Below are positions 8,736 through 18,377 of a stretch of DNA of 64,000 nt, piece after piece. The DNA is taken from the NCBI GenBank assembly GCA_964521025.1, contig CAZFPK010000012.1, positions 26,713 through 90,712 of the forward strand, read 5' to 3'. The position numbers were made by a program, and so were the translations under genes. Source of the DNA: DRTC01 sp964521025 (GTDB lineage Bacteria > Cloacimonadota > Cloacimonadia > Cloacimonadales > TCS61). The notes under the pieces were generated by a model. The model did not search any database, was not told where the DNA came from, and saw only the letters and a program-made list of their open reading frames with translations. Position 1 is the first letter of the stretch. Every line of letters begins with the position of its first letter.

Positions 8736-9854
8736 TCAATCCGTGTTCATCTGTGATAATCCGTGAGCCAAACACCCTTTTTTATATTCCCCAAACCTGT
8801 TTTCCAAAATTGCCTGCCTGGCATTTCCGACAAGTTCCAAATAAAAATGCAGACTGTGAATGGTTGCCAATCTCATCCCTAAAATTTCGTCCACATTGAA
8901 TAAATGACGAAGATAAGCACGGCTGAAATTCCGGCAAGTATAACATTTACAATCCTCATCGATGGGAGAAAAATCTTCGGAATATCTCGCCGATTTGATG
9001 ATCATTTTTCCTTTCCCGGTGAAGATCGTTCCTTTGCGCGCATTCCTCGTCGGCATTACGCAATCGAACATATCGATCCCGTTCTCGATATTTTCCAGTA
9101 AGTCCATAGGTGTTCCGACTCCCATCAAATAGCGGGGTTTGCCGAGTGGTAAAATGTTGTTCAGAAATTTCGTGATCGTCAGCAGTTCATTTTTCGGTTC
9201 TCCAACAGCAAGACCTCCAATCGCATAACCCGGGAAATCCATTTCCATTAATTTTTCCGCACTTTCTTCCCGCAAATCCCGGTAAATTCCTCCCTGCACG
9301 ATTCCGAATAACGCCTGCATCTCATTATTTTTATGAACATCCTTTCCGCGTTTTGCCCAATCGAGAGTAGTTTTCAATGAATTCGCGATATACTTTTTAG
9401 TAGCCGGATAAGGCGGACATTCATCGAAAGACATGATGATATCCGCACCCATCGCATTCTGGATTTCGATCACTTTTTCCGGAGTAAAAAAATGATAACT
9501 GCCGTCGAGATGAGACTGGAATTTTACACCTTCCGGAGTTATTTTTCTCAAACCTGCTAAGCTCATCACCTGGAATCCGCCGCTGTCTGTCAGGATCGGT
9601 TTTTTCCAACTCATGAATTCATGCAGACCTCCGGCTTTTTTGATCAGTTCATGTCCGGGACGGAGATACAAATGATAAGTATTTCCCAGGATTATTTGCA
9701 CACCAACTTCATCTAAATCCCGTGGAGATAGAGTTTTTACCGTTGCTCTTGTCCCGACCGGCATAAAAACCGGAGTTTTGATCTCGCCATGCGGAGTTTT
9801 ATAAATTCCAACTCGTGCATTTCCGCTTTTTGCTTTCAGGATAAATTCAAAGAT
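8736..9854 (-). CDS. tgt: Queuine/preQ1 tRNA-ribosyltransferase (non-ATG start)
   Basis: Exchanges guanine 34 of tRNA for preQ1 in queuosine synthesis. Motifs: TDSGGFQVMSL, SFDECPPYPA (catalytic Asp), GIVQGG, GGLAVGEP, and a zinc site CKCYTC with a C-terminal His. The first ATG (9764) would remove the conserved N-terminal strand. The frame upstream encodes GNARVGIYKTPHGEIKTPVF, as in other Tgt proteins, back to a stop, but has no ATG, GTG or TTG. A GGAG at 9861-9864 is spaced for an ATC start at 9854; CTG at 9839 is another option. The C-terminal LAHGLSQMNTD is encoded by a dispersed repeat (R3). Confidence 0.93.
   Translation of the reverse strand: MFEFILKAKSGNARVGIYKTPHGEIKTPVFMPVGTRATVKTLSPRDLDEVGVQIILGNTYHLYLRPGHELIKKAGGLHEFMSWKKPILTDSGGFQVMSLAGLRKITPEGVKFQSHLDGSYHFFTPEKVIEIQNAMGADIIMSFDECPPYPATKKYIANSLKTTLDWAKRGKDVHKNNEMQALFGIVQGGIYRDLREESAEKLMEMDFPGYAIGGLAVGEPKNELLTITKFLNNILPLGKPRYLMGVGTPMDLLENIENGIDMFDCVMPTRNARKGTIFTGKGKMIIKSARYSEDFSPIDEDCKCYTCRNFSRAYLRHLFNVDEILGMRLATIHSLHFYLELVGNARQAILENRFGEYKKGCLAHGLSQMNTD
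8738..8769. repeat. Dispersed repeat, family R3 (copy 1)
   Basis: Contains AATCCGTG twice (once as AATCCGTGTTCATC, once as AATCCGTGAGCC). Related wording occurs at 50960-50985, 51133-51154 and 60975-61004. This copy encodes the last residues of Tgt. Confidence 0.6.
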
Positions 9855-9964
9855 GATGGTCTCCGTTTTTTTTAATCCGCGCTTTTTTCCTAAATTTTAT
9901 TCGGGAAAATAATTGGTAAAGAAATTCCCTCTCGCATAAATTTTAAAAATTTGGTAAGTTTGAA

Positions 9965-11278
9965 TCAATTCCCTTCCAATACTTTCTGCTCATTCAAAGA
10001 TGCATTCCTGCTGTATAACCTGTAAAAATCATTAAAAAAAGCAAATAACATCAAGAATAATAAAATATAAAGTCCGATCCTCTGCAGAACGAGTTGAGTT
10101 TTCAAGGTCAGAGGTTTTTTGAAGATCCCTTCGATAAAACAGAAAAAGATATGACCTCCGTCCAGAACAGGAATCGGCAGTAAATTCATGATCATCAGGA
10201 TAATGCTGATCGCAGCAATGAACGCCAAAATCGAATCCAAACCCTTTTTTGCCGATTCTTGGGACATGGCATAGATCATCACGGGACCGCCGAGATTTGC
10301 CTTTAATGACGATGGTTTGGATATCAATTTTAAAAGAGTAACATAATTCAAAGCAACAAAACTGACAGTCGTAATACTTCCGTATTTTATCGATTCGAAT
10401 AGACTGTATTTTTCATGGATCTTAACAGGTAATTTCTGGGTTATGCCGATAATTTTGTTGTTGTCCACCGGGTTAAATTCCAGTTCGACGATTTTTTCGA
10501 AAATATTGTCATTCCTTTTGATCTTGAAATTCAGGTAATTGTTTTCGCTGCCTTTAATGATATCCCTCATTTCATACCAGTCTGTTACTTCGTTTCCATC
10601 GATAGCGAGGATCTCGTCTTCCGGCATTAATCCGGCTCTGTATGCCGGCAAGCCCGGGGCTACTTCTCCAATGACCGCCGGAGCAAAAGGAAGAATGTCC
10701 GTGAACCAGGCATCTTGCTTAATATCTGAAGATTCAAGGTAAACCTTTTCTCCGTTTCTATCCACTTCGATCATATTATTTTCATTATTTTTGATAAATC
10801 CCGGTATCTGACTCCAACTTTTTATTGGTGAATTATTCACGATTAAAACTTCATCGTTTATCTGTACAAAATCGATCCTTTCTCTTTCGATCTTCCCTAC
10901 AACCGGTAATTGGTCTTCATAACTTCTTCCGATAGCAAAGGATAAGATGAATATGAAAAATGCGAGAACCAGGTTGGCAACCGGACCGGCAAAAGCGATC
11001 ATTGCCCGGTGATACCATTTTGCTGCTCGAAAAGAACCCGCTTCATCCTCGACCTTTTCATCGGGATTGTCTCCCTTCATTTTCAAATAGCCGCCCAAAG
11101 GGATCAGGGATATGCGAAAATCGGTCTGTTTCATCCTGAATCCGAATAACCTTGGACCAAATCCGAGCGAGAATTTTTCGACATCTACTCCAAATATGCG
11201 AGCCGCAATAAAATGACCAAGTTCGTGCACTGTGATCAAAACTCCGAGAGCAATAATTGCTCCGAAAATATTTCCCAT
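9965..11278 (-). CDS. rseP: Site-2 intramembrane zinc metalloprotease
   Basis: Inner-membrane protease of the S2P/RseP family that cuts anti-sigma factors and signal-peptide remnants inside the membrane. HELGH (zinc ligands, about residues 18-22) lies in the first transmembrane helix, a PDZ domain (AYRAGLMPEDEILAIDGNEV) is near residue 215, and the third zinc ligand is in NLLPIPVLDGG near residue 370. Four membrane segments are visible. Length 437 matches the family. AAGGAAA precedes the ATG. The usual neighbour dxr is not present here. Confidence 0.95.
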   Translation of the reverse strand: MGNIFGAIIALGVLITVHELGHFIAARIFGVDVEKFSLGFGPRLFGFRMKQTDFRISLIPLGGYLKMKGDNPDEKVEDEAGSFRAAKWYHRAMIAFAGPVANLVLAFFIFILSFAIGRSYEDQLPVVGKIERERIDFVQINDEVLIVNNSPIKSWSQIPGFIKNNENNMIEVDRNGEKVYLESSDIKQDAWFTDILPFAPAVIGEVAPGLPAYRAGLMPEDEILAIDGNEVTDWYEMRDIIKGSENNYLNFKIKRNDNIFEKIVELEFNPVDNNKIIGITQKLPVKIHEKYSLFESIKYGSITTVSFVALNYVTLLKLISKPSSLKANLGGPVMIYAMSQESAKKGLDSILAFIAAISIILMIMNLLPIPVLDGGHIFFCFIEGIFKKPLTLKTQLVLQRIGLYILLFLMLFAFFNDFYRLYSRNASLNEQKVLEGN

Positions 11279-11501
11279 TATTTTTCCTTTCTTTTCAAAC
11301 TTGTTAAAGTTTTGAAAAATAACAAGTTTTTTATTTTTTCCAATTCCAGAATCTGTTTTTTCAGGTCAAGTTTTTATTATTTGAAAAAGTTCCGAAACTT
11401 CTGAAACTCTGGTAGTTTGATGGAATTCAACAGGAATTTCATTTGACAATAAAATATGAGAAAATATTCGAACATTCAAAAAAATCAGGTTTTATTGGTC
11501 G

Positions 11502-12692
11502 ATGAAAAAATTGATATTTTTGTTATTGTTAATAGTCGTTTTATCCTGCACTCAAAAAAAAGAAATCGAAGTCGAAGAGATCGATCCGTTCATTTATAAG
11601 ACAGGTTCCCTGAAATCGGGAGAGACTCTGGCAAACGCTTTGATCGAAAAAGATATAAACAATGCTGTCGTCTATAAAATGGTGAACAAACTCGATTCTA
11701 TTTTTGATCTTCGCAAATCACATCCGGCGGATAGTTTCGTCGTCAAGCTCGATTCATTGGATATTGTTCAAGAACTGATTTATATGCCGACAAAAACAGT
11801 TTCTTATCATGTCGTTAAAGATACATCGGATAATTATTATACCAGGATAGATTCGCTACCTTTGATGAAAACTATCGAAAAATGCGAAGGAATGATCCTG
11901 TCTTCTCTTTACAAAGCCATGATCGATGCGGGTGAAATTGCGGCTTTGCCGGTTATGTTCAGCCAGATCTTCCAATGGGATATAGATTTTTTTATCGATC
12001 CGCAAAAGGGAGATGAATTCCGGCTGGTGTATGAAAAAATTTCCTGTCATAACGAATTTATCGAATACGGAGAAATTCTAGTTGCTCAATACAAAAGCAG
12101 GAATTATGATAATATCGCTTTTCGGTACCGGAACAGGAAAGGAATAACAAAATATTATAATGAAAAAGGAGAATCTTTTCAAAAAGCATTCTTGAAATCA
12201 CCTTTAAATTATAAAAGGATTTCTTCTTATTTCGGGAAAAGATATCACCCCATCACCAAAAAAGTCAGTGTCCATAAAGGAGTCGATTATGCGGCTGCTT
12301 ACGGAACTCCGGTCGAAGCAGCAGCGGACGGAACAGTGATCAAAGCTTCCTGGAGCAAGCGGCATACCGGGAAAACGGTTGTTATTCGTCATGCCAACGG
12401 CTATAAAACGCTTTATGGACATTTGAGTAAATACGGGAAATATAAAAGCGGCGATCGCGTCAAACAACATGATATTATCGGGTATGTCGGCTCGACCGGC
12501 AGATCGACCGGGAATCATCTTCATTATACCATTTACCATCACGGTGTTGCTATCAATCCCTTGAAATTGAAAAATGTTTCCGGTCCTCCGGTGCTGAAGG
12601 ATGAAATGGATGATTTCAAAGTTAAGGTCGATAGTTTGAAAAGTCTTTTATACTCGGAACAACAATATTCTTCTCATCAAAAAATCGAGTGA
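11502..12692 (+). CDS. M23 family metallopeptidase lipoprotein
   Basis: Cell-envelope peptidase expected to cut peptidoglycan cross-links or to activate amidases. The lipoprotein signal is LLLLIVVLSC (Cys about residue 17). An LysM/OapA-like middle part (KSGETLANALIEKD ... SFVVKLD) precedes the LytM domain at about residues 240-355. Zinc and catalytic residues are visible in HKGVDYAAA, YGHLSKYG and NHLHYTI. It lacks an obvious strong ribosome-binding site. It is divergent from rseP. Confidence 0.93.
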   Translation: MKKLIFLLLLIVVLSCTQKKEIEVEEIDPFIYKTGSLKSGETLANALIEKDINNAVVYKMVNKLDSIFDLRKSHPADSFVVKLDSLDIVQELIYMPTKTVSYHVVKDTSDNYYTRIDSLPLMKTIEKCEGMILSSLYKAMIDAGEIAALPVMFSQIFQWDIDFFIDPQKGDEFRLVYEKISCHNEFIEYGEILVAQYKSRNYDNIAFRYRNRKGITKYYNEKGESFQKAFLKSPLNYKRISSYFGKRYHPITKKVSVHKGVDYAAAYGTPVEAAADGTVIKASWSKRHTGKTVVIRHANGYKTLYGHLSKYGKYKSGDRVKQHDIIGYVGSTGRSTGNHLHYTIYHHGVAINPLKLKNVSGPPVLKDEMDDFKVKVDSLKSLLYSEQQYSSHQKIE

Positions 12693-12928
12693 AAGGAAAA
12701 AAATAATTGACAGGATTTCGCTGACTTTAAACTCGGTGACTGAATGCTCATCGAAATTTCAGCATGCTTTTCAACAATTGCTACTTCAAATTCATAAAGT
12801 GGTGATTATGTAATATCTTTTGCCATATATGGAATCAAATTTAATATTGACATAAAAAAGGCAGTAAATGTTTTTGCTAAAGTTTTTTATTTTCAATAAA
12901 TATAATTGAGATAGAAAAGGAGATTAAT

Positions 12929-15922
12929 ATGAAGTTAAACTATCAGAAAACAGGAATTTTCCTGGTTTTGATGGTTTTCAGCTTCCTGATCCTGCCTGTT
13001 ACTTCTTTTGCCGCAATCGATGAATCCGAATATATTGTAGAAAACCTGAAAGTAACAGATATCCCCGATGATGACGGCACCGGGCTGGTGATCAGCTGGA
13101 AACCATTACCAAAAGAAAAGAGGATCATCGAATACCGCGTATATCGCGGTGTTTCTGCCGATACTCTTTTTTATATCGGTAAGATCGATGTAAATGTAAA
13201 GACCGGCGTTCCCGGTGATGAAGTATTTTTTTATGATACTGCCTATAATTATTTCCTCGATATTACTTCCCGCGGGAAAATGAAAACCGAGAAAGGACAA
13301 CCCGAGACCGGTCCTATCTATCGCGGTTATCCTCGAGATTTGAATATTACCGGACCTCAATTAAAAAATTATCGTATTCTGGGTGTTATCCCCGATAAAG
13401 ATTATTTTTTCAAAAATCATAAAATCGAAAGAGTAAAGGATGACGAGACGAGTGTTTATGCCGGTATGAAATTACGGAACATCAATCTCTATAAAAAGTT
13501 AAATCCCGATAAAGAATATTATTATTCGGTTCTCGCCGTCAATGAAGCACGAAGATATTTTCCCTACACCGAACCGGTTACCGGAACTCCCAGAAATAAT
13601 TCTCCTGAAATAACAAAAGAATTTTACCCGGTTTATGTCAAAGATATAGACAGGCTGCAATTCGAGTGGTCCCTTGCAAGTTTCACCAGCGATCACCGTT
13701 ATCACAGCCTTTATATGATGGAGAAAAAGGACCTCGAAGATTTCCAAAAATATGTTGCCGAACAGAAGGAAATCGAATTGAATGACCTGGCAGTGAAAAT
13801 AAATTCCACCGTTACTCCTCTCGAAAAAAAATTAGAAAATCCTGCTGAACTTATTTATTTCCGGTATTCCGGATTTCCATATACTCCCTGCAAAACCGTA
13901 TCGATCCAGCTTAAAGATGGAAGAATAGTTAGCGAAAAGCCAAAAGAACACGGCATTCTGGGAAAAGAGATAGATGTAGATATTCCTTTCGATGAAAATA
14001 AATTGGAAGACTATTACTTCGTGTATTCTCTCTTTGATTGGGCGGGATATGAAACTTTTTCCGAGTCGAAACCTCTCGATGTCATCTCTTCCGAACAATT
14101 ACCGATCATTCCCCCCTTTACTGTTTCCGATAGAGATAATGACAAAGGTGATTACAATTACATCCAATGGGGAAAACCTGTTGTTTATTTGACGAATTCT
14201 ACTTATCAGAATGAATCACGCTCAAAACTTCTTGTTAATTACGACATCATGACCAACCGGGAATACAAAAGAATTAAAAATGTTTACTTCAAGGTCTATG
14301 ACAGCAGCGGGAACTTAATTAAAACAATCAACGAGTATTACCAGGATAAAAGAATAAAGATCAAACTGCCTGATGGAAGTGATCCCGAAGCACCTCTGAC
14401 CTTTGAGATGACGATTAAAGCAAATAAAGAGATTGATGAGGACTACATTTTTACGCAGCAGCTCATTTTTAACGAACAATCCAAATCTCTTAAACCCGGC
14501 AAATTATTTCTCGGCAATGAAGATATTTACGAAAATGATTATTATGTCTATCGAAACAACTATACTAATGAAGAATTCCGCCTTTCAAAAAAAATTGCCG
14601 GAACGATGCGCGAACTCGATGATAATATCAGATTCTCCAATGTTCATTATAAAGGCGTAAGGGAATTCGATGCTGAAAAAAAACTGCTCCTTGTTTCTCC
14701 CGCATTTTCAGCCAGGGATGATTTTGATGACCGCACCCAATCGGTTGGCATGAATCTCTATTCTTCCGAAATCGATAGAACTCTGGAAAAATACAAGGAG
14801 AAGCTTGCTGAATACAAGACCATGAAAGATACAGTGAAAACAGATGAAGAGAGGGTTGAAGCACAGAAGCAAATCGATGATTACCGGGATGCGATCGATG
14901 ATTATATGCAGCATCCTGTACAAAAGAAGTATCTCTCCATAACAAGCGAAAAAGAACGACTCAAGTTCCTCTACAAAACCCGTAATTTTGCTGCTAATTC
15001 TTTTGAATACAAAATCGTCAAATCCGACGGTAAAGGTCATTTTACGGAAACACCCGTTTATACTCGAACAAATGCGGAACCGATCGAGACAAACAATTAT
15101 AACTTCTCGCTGGAAGGATTTGGAACAAACCATTTCTTCCCGCAGCCTAACTGGTTCAAAGCTAATATGGTTCCGGCATTGATCGCGGCTTTGACATTCG
15201 GATTGCTGGTTTTTATTATGGTCGGGAAGGCTAAGAAAGGACATGATCTTTTCATTCGTCCAATTGCCGGTATCGAAGAGATCGACAACGCTATCGGTCG
15301 CGCTACCGAAATGGGAAAACCGATCCTGTTTGTTCCGGGTCTTTCCGGAATCAGTGATGTAGCTACGCTTGCAGGTCTCTCTATTCTCGGCAGAGTTGCC
15401 AAAAAAGCTGCTGAATATGATACGAAAATCCTGGTTCCTGTTCGCGCTCCGATAGTTCTTCCCATCGCCCAGGAGGTTGTTAAGGAAGCTCATTATGAAG
15501 CAGGACGACCCGATACTTATGATAGAAACAGCGTTTTCTTTATAACAACCGCTCAATTTGCTTTTGTTGCCGGTGTGAACGGGATCATGATCCGGGAAAA
15601 AACCGCTACGAATTTCTATATGGGAATGTTCTGGGCAGAAGCTTTGATCATGGCGGAAACCGGCAGTACGACCGGAGCGATCCAGATCGCTGGAACAGAT
15701 GCGATCACCCAGATCCCTTTCTTTATCACAACTTGCGATTATACTTTGATCGGGGAAGAACTTTATGCTGCTTCTGCTTACCTGGCAAAAGAACCGTTAA
15801 TGCTGGGAACCTTGAAAGCACAGGATTATCTGAAACTGCTGATCATGTTGTTCATTTTAGGTGGAACGGTTTTATCGACTTTCCATTTGACTTTCTTAAT
15901 AAATGCATTCCCCGAGAAATAG
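12929..15922 (+). CDS. Large membrane-anchored protein with FN3-like region and DUF6754-like C-terminal domain
   Basis: 997 residues. Signal peptide (FLVLMVFSFLILPVTSFA), FN3-like repeats in the first ~400 residues (LVISWKPLP, YRVYRGVSADTLFYIG), a charged coiled-coil stretch (about 620-660), and a transmembrane helix near 748-768. A conserved domain follows (RPIAGIEEIDNAIGRATEMG, KPILFVPGLSG, VNGIMIREKTATNFYMGMFW, AETGSTTGAIQIAGTDA, IGEELYAASAYL), then a last membrane helix. The conserved domain matches what I recall as DUF6754, whose function is unknown. It is the first of four closely spaced genes (gaps of 8, 1 and 8 bases). Confidence 0.8.
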   Translation: MKLNYQKTGIFLVLMVFSFLILPVTSFAAIDESEYIVENLKVTDIPDDDGTGLVISWKPLPKEKRIIEYRVYRGVSADTLFYIGKIDVNVKTGVPGDEVFFYDTAYNYFLDITSRGKMKTEKGQPETGPIYRGYPRDLNITGPQLKNYRILGVIPDKDYFFKNHKIERVKDDETSVYAGMKLRNINLYKKLNPDKEYYYSVLAVNEARRYFPYTEPVTGTPRNNSPEITKEFYPVYVKDIDRLQFEWSLASFTSDHRYHSLYMMEKKDLEDFQKYVAEQKEIELNDLAVKINSTVTPLEKKLENPAELIYFRYSGFPYTPCKTVSIQLKDGRIVSEKPKEHGILGKEIDVDIPFDENKLEDYYFVYSLFDWAGYETFSESKPLDVISSEQLPIIPPFTVSDRDNDKGDYNYIQWGKPVVYLTNSTYQNESRSKLLVNYDIMTNREYKRIKNVYFKVYDSSGNLIKTINEYYQDKRIKIKLPDGSDPEAPLTFEMTIKANKEIDEDYIFTQQLIFNEQSKSLKPGKLFLGNEDIYENDYYVYRNNYTNEEFRLSKKIAGTMRELDDNIRFSNVHYKGVREFDAEKKLLLVSPAFSARDDFDDRTQSVGMNLYSSEIDRTLEKYKEKLAEYKTMKDTVKTDEERVEAQKQIDDYRDAIDDYMQHPVQKKYLSITSEKERLKFLYKTRNFAANSFEYKIVKSDGKGHFTETPVYTRTNAEPIETNNYNFSLEGFGTNHFFPQPNWFKANMVPALIAALTFGLLVFIMVGKAKKGHDLFIRPIAGIEEIDNAIGRATEMGKPILFVPGLSGISDVATLAGLSILGRVAKKAAEYDTKILVPVRAPIVLPIAQEVVKEAHYEAGRPDTYDRNSVFFITTAQFAFVAGVNGIMIREKTATNFYMGMFWAEALIMAETGSTTGAIQIAGTDAITQIPFFITTCDYTLIGEELYAASAYLAKEPLMLGTLKAQDYLKLLIMLFILGGTVLSTFHLTFLINAFPEK

Positions 15923-15930
15923 GAGAATAG

Positions 15931-16554
15931 ATGAAAAGACAAATTCCATTAATAATTGTAATGTCACTCGGTTTTTTATTTGCGGTCCATACTTTTGTTC
16001 CTCATAAATACTCGGTTGACTTTTATGACTGGTGGGTGAGCTGGTCGAAAGCGATTTCACCTTTTGCGGTCGTGCTGGGTGTCATGAGTTTATTCATGGT
16101 ACACGGGACAAAGATCTCGCGGAAACTTCCTAATTGGCAATATAGTCTGGTTACAATTGCCGCTCTAATTTTCACCTCGATCGTTGGATTTATCTGGGGA
16201 ACCCAGGAAGGATCTCCTTTTATGTGGCTCTTCAAAAATGTCCAGATGCCGATGAGTGCTACCATGTTTTCTCTCCTGGCATTTTATATTGCATCGGCTG
16301 CTTATAAAGCATTCCGGGCAAGATCACTGGAAGCGACGGTGTTGTTGGCCGCTGCGATCATCGTGATGCTGGGACAGGTTCCCCTGGGACACATGATCTC
16401 AAAATGGATCCCGGCTACTTCGCAATGGATCCTTAATGTTCCGAACCTGGCAGCGAAAAGAGGAATTATGACCGGAGTCGGACTGGGAATGACAGCTACT
16501 TCTTTGAAGATCATACTCGGCATTGAACGAACTTATCTCGGTGGAGGTGATTAA
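15931..16554 (+). CDS. Polytopic membrane protein of the DUF6754 cluster
   Basis: 207 residues with about six hydrophobic segments, for example PLIIVMSLGFLFAVHTFV, AISPFAVVLGVMSLFMV, YSLVTIAALIFTSIVGFIW and ATVLLAAAIIVMLGQVPLG. No catalytic motif is recognised. It ends one base before the start of the next gene and follows the DUF6754-like protein by 8 bases, so it is very likely an integral partner in the same complex. Function unknown. Confidence 0.75.
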   Translation: MKRQIPLIIVMSLGFLFAVHTFVPHKYSVDFYDWWVSWSKAISPFAVVLGVMSLFMVHGTKISRKLPNWQYSLVTIAALIFTSIVGFIWGTQEGSPFMWLFKNVQMPMSATMFSLLAFYIASAAYKAFRARSLEATVLLAAAIIVMLGQVPLGHMISKWIPATSQWILNVPNLAAKRGIMTGVGLGMTATSLKIILGIERTYLGGGD

Positions 16555-16555
16555 G

Positions 16556-17500
16556 ATGAACTTTTTTGACAGAATGCAGGCTCTCGATAGAAGATATATT
16601 TACCTGGTTGTTGCTCTGGCAATTATAATTCCTCTTCTTATCCCGTTCAATTCCAGGACGGACACGACCGAACCCACGGAAAATGTTTATAAAATGATCG
16701 ATTCGTTTGGAAATAATCCCGATAAAGCCATTCTTCTTTGTGTATCTCACGATGCTTCCACGATGGCGGAATTATTTCCCATGGAAGTTTCCATTTTAAG
16801 ACATTGTTTTGAAAGAAATGTGAAAGTATTAACCATTTGTTTTTCTCCGCCGTCAGCTCCGCTGGTCGATTATGCGATCAATACGGCGAAGGAAGATTTC
16901 CCGCATATTAAATCCGGCGAACATTATTGTAATTTCGGCTATAAACCGTATGGTTTGTTCCTACCGATCCTGTTGGGAATGGGAGAAGATATTGCCGAAG
17001 CCGTCGAAACAGATGCCGAAGGCAGGAAGATCGCAAACCTGAAAATTATGGAAAATATCAAGAACTACGATGATATGAACCTGGTAATCGATTTCAGCGC
17101 TGCCGCAACAGTTTTCTCATGGATAACTTATGCCCGGGTAAAATTCGGAGCGAATGTTGCTGCCGGAGTAACGGCTGTGATGGCTGCCGACAATTATCCT
17201 TATCTACAAAGCGGTCAATTGATCGGCATGTTAGCCGGTTTGAAAGGAGCAGCCGAATATGAAAAACTGGTAGATGTATTTGCTTCCCAGCAAAAAGATT
17301 TCAGTAAAGAGATTATTAGAGGTGAACGAGTACCGATTACCGGTGATCATAAAACTTACGGTACGAATATTCCCATGAAATTTAAAAAAGCCAGGATCGG
17401 AATGAATGCCCAATCGGTCGCTCATATTATGATGATCGTTTTCATTGTTCTCGGTAACATCGGTTATTTTGTTACCCGGAAAAAGAAGAAACTGGATTAG
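16556..17500 (+). CDS. Membrane-anchored protein of the DUF6754 cluster with soluble alpha/beta domain
   Basis: 314 residues. The ATG at 16556 is preceded by GGAGGTGA; the open frame reaches back into the previous gene but without a better site. An N-terminal helix (RYIYLVVALAIIIPLLIPF), a ~240-residue soluble domain (DKAILLCVSHDASTMAELFP, VKVLTICFSPPSAPLVDYA, MNLVIDFSAAATVFSW, AAGVTAVMAADNYPYLQSGQ), and a C-terminal helix (MMIVFIVLGNIGYFV) are visible. The soluble part faintly resembles the end of the DUF6754-like protein (an Ala/Gly-rich turn, then Y-x4-G and an Ala-rich helix), which could mean a shared fold. Function unknown. Confidence 0.75.
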   Translation: MNFFDRMQALDRRYIYLVVALAIIIPLLIPFNSRTDTTEPTENVYKMIDSFGNNPDKAILLCVSHDASTMAELFPMEVSILRHCFERNVKVLTICFSPPSAPLVDYAINTAKEDFPHIKSGEHYCNFGYKPYGLFLPILLGMGEDIAEAVETDAEGRKIANLKIMENIKNYDDMNLVIDFSAAATVFSWITYARVKFGANVAAGVTAVMAADNYPYLQSGQLIGMLAGLKGAAEYEKLVDVFASQQKDFSKEIIRGERVPITGDHKTYGTNIPMKFKKARIGMNAQSVAHIMMIVFIVLGNIGYFVTRKKKKLD

Positions 17501-17508
17501 GAGGAAAT

Positions 17509-18111
17509 ATGTCATTCGAAGCTATAAGTAATTTAGTCGCTGCGTTCTTGACCTTGTGTATTTTTTCATTTTTATACAAGGACAATCCATTTTATAAATT
17601 TGCTGAACATTTATTAGTCGGTGTTTCGATGGGATATGCAATTCCTCTGTTATATGAGAATGCTTTTATTCCTTTTGTTTATAGACCGGTCTTTTTCGAG
17701 AATAAATTTTTTCTGATCATTCCGGCAGTGATGGGTATTTTATATATTTTCAGATTTACCAAAAATTTGAGCTGGCTTTCCCGCTATCCGATCGTTTTCA
17801 CGATGGGTATCGTCGGCATGAGCGTTCCCATGTCCATGCATTCCTCGGTTCTTGTCCAGATGAGAAATGCCATGATCCCGCTGGATAATATTAATTCCAT
17901 CCTTATTTTTGTGGGAACGATGACGATCTTGATGTATTTCTTCTTTTCCAAACAGCATAAAGGAGTTTACGGAAAAGTAACGAATATCGGTATCTGGTTC
18001 ATGATGATCGGTTTCGGTGCGTCTTTCGGATACACGGTCATGGCGCGTATTTCGCTGCTCATCGGCAGGATACAATTCCTGCTCGGAGATTGGCTGGGAT
18101 TGATCAAATAA
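17509..18111 (+). CDS. Polytopic membrane protein, last gene of the DUF6754 cluster
   Basis: 200 residues with about six hydrophobic segments (NLVAAFLTLCIFSFLY, PFVYRPVFFENKFFLIIPAV, NSILIFVGTMTILMYFFF, WFMMIGFGASFGYTVMARI). GGAGGAAAT precedes the ATG, 8 bases after the previous stop codon. No known family is recognised. Given the spacing it probably forms a complex with the three preceding proteins. Confidence 0.75.
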   Translation: MSFEAISNLVAAFLTLCIFSFLYKDNPFYKFAEHLLVGVSMGYAIPLLYENAFIPFVYRPVFFENKFFLIIPAVMGILYIFRFTKNLSWLSRYPIVFTMGIVGMSVPMSMHSSVLVQMRNAMIPLDNINSILIFVGTMTILMYFFFSKQHKGVYGKVTNIGIWFMMIGFGASFGYTVMARISLLIGRIQFLLGDWLGLIK

Positions 18112-18154
18112 AAAGGAATTCATCATTACTCCCCCAAAAAAACTCTTTCATCTT

Positions 18155-18171
18155 CCCTTACAAAGGGAAAT
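18155..18171. terminator. Short hairpin after the DUF6754 cluster
   Basis: TTCCCTT-ACA-AAGGGAA, 44 bases past the stop codon. It lacks a T run, so it is only a possible terminator or processing hairpin. Confidence 0.4.
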
Positions 18172-18221
18172 AAAATGGATTTTTTAATGTTTAGAGGAGT
18201 ATGAGATCATAATTTAATAAT

Positions 18222-18250
18222 ACCTTCAGGGTTTGACAAACCTTGAAGGT
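18222..18250. repeat. Dispersed palindrome, family R4 (copy 1)
   Basis: Arms ACCTTCAGGGTTTG and CAAACCTTGAAGGT pair with one mismatch. A second, perfect copy is at 45581-45613. Confidence 0.7.
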
Positions 18251-18314
18251 TTTTGATGGATAAATTAAAAGAACTTTTTGAGATTTAAGGAGAAATTCAG
18301 GTAGATTCGAAAAT

Positions 18315-18344
18315 AAAAAACTTGCCTTTTAAAACAAGTTTTTT
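18315..18344. terminator. A/T-flanked hairpin upstream of the modular lipoprotein
   Basis: AAAAAACTTG and CAAGTTTTTT form a 10-base-pair stem. It may end transcription from the upstream cluster or attenuate the downstream lipoprotein gene. Confidence 0.45.
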
Positions 18345-18377
18345 GAATTTGAATCCAAGACATAATTTGGAGGAAAT

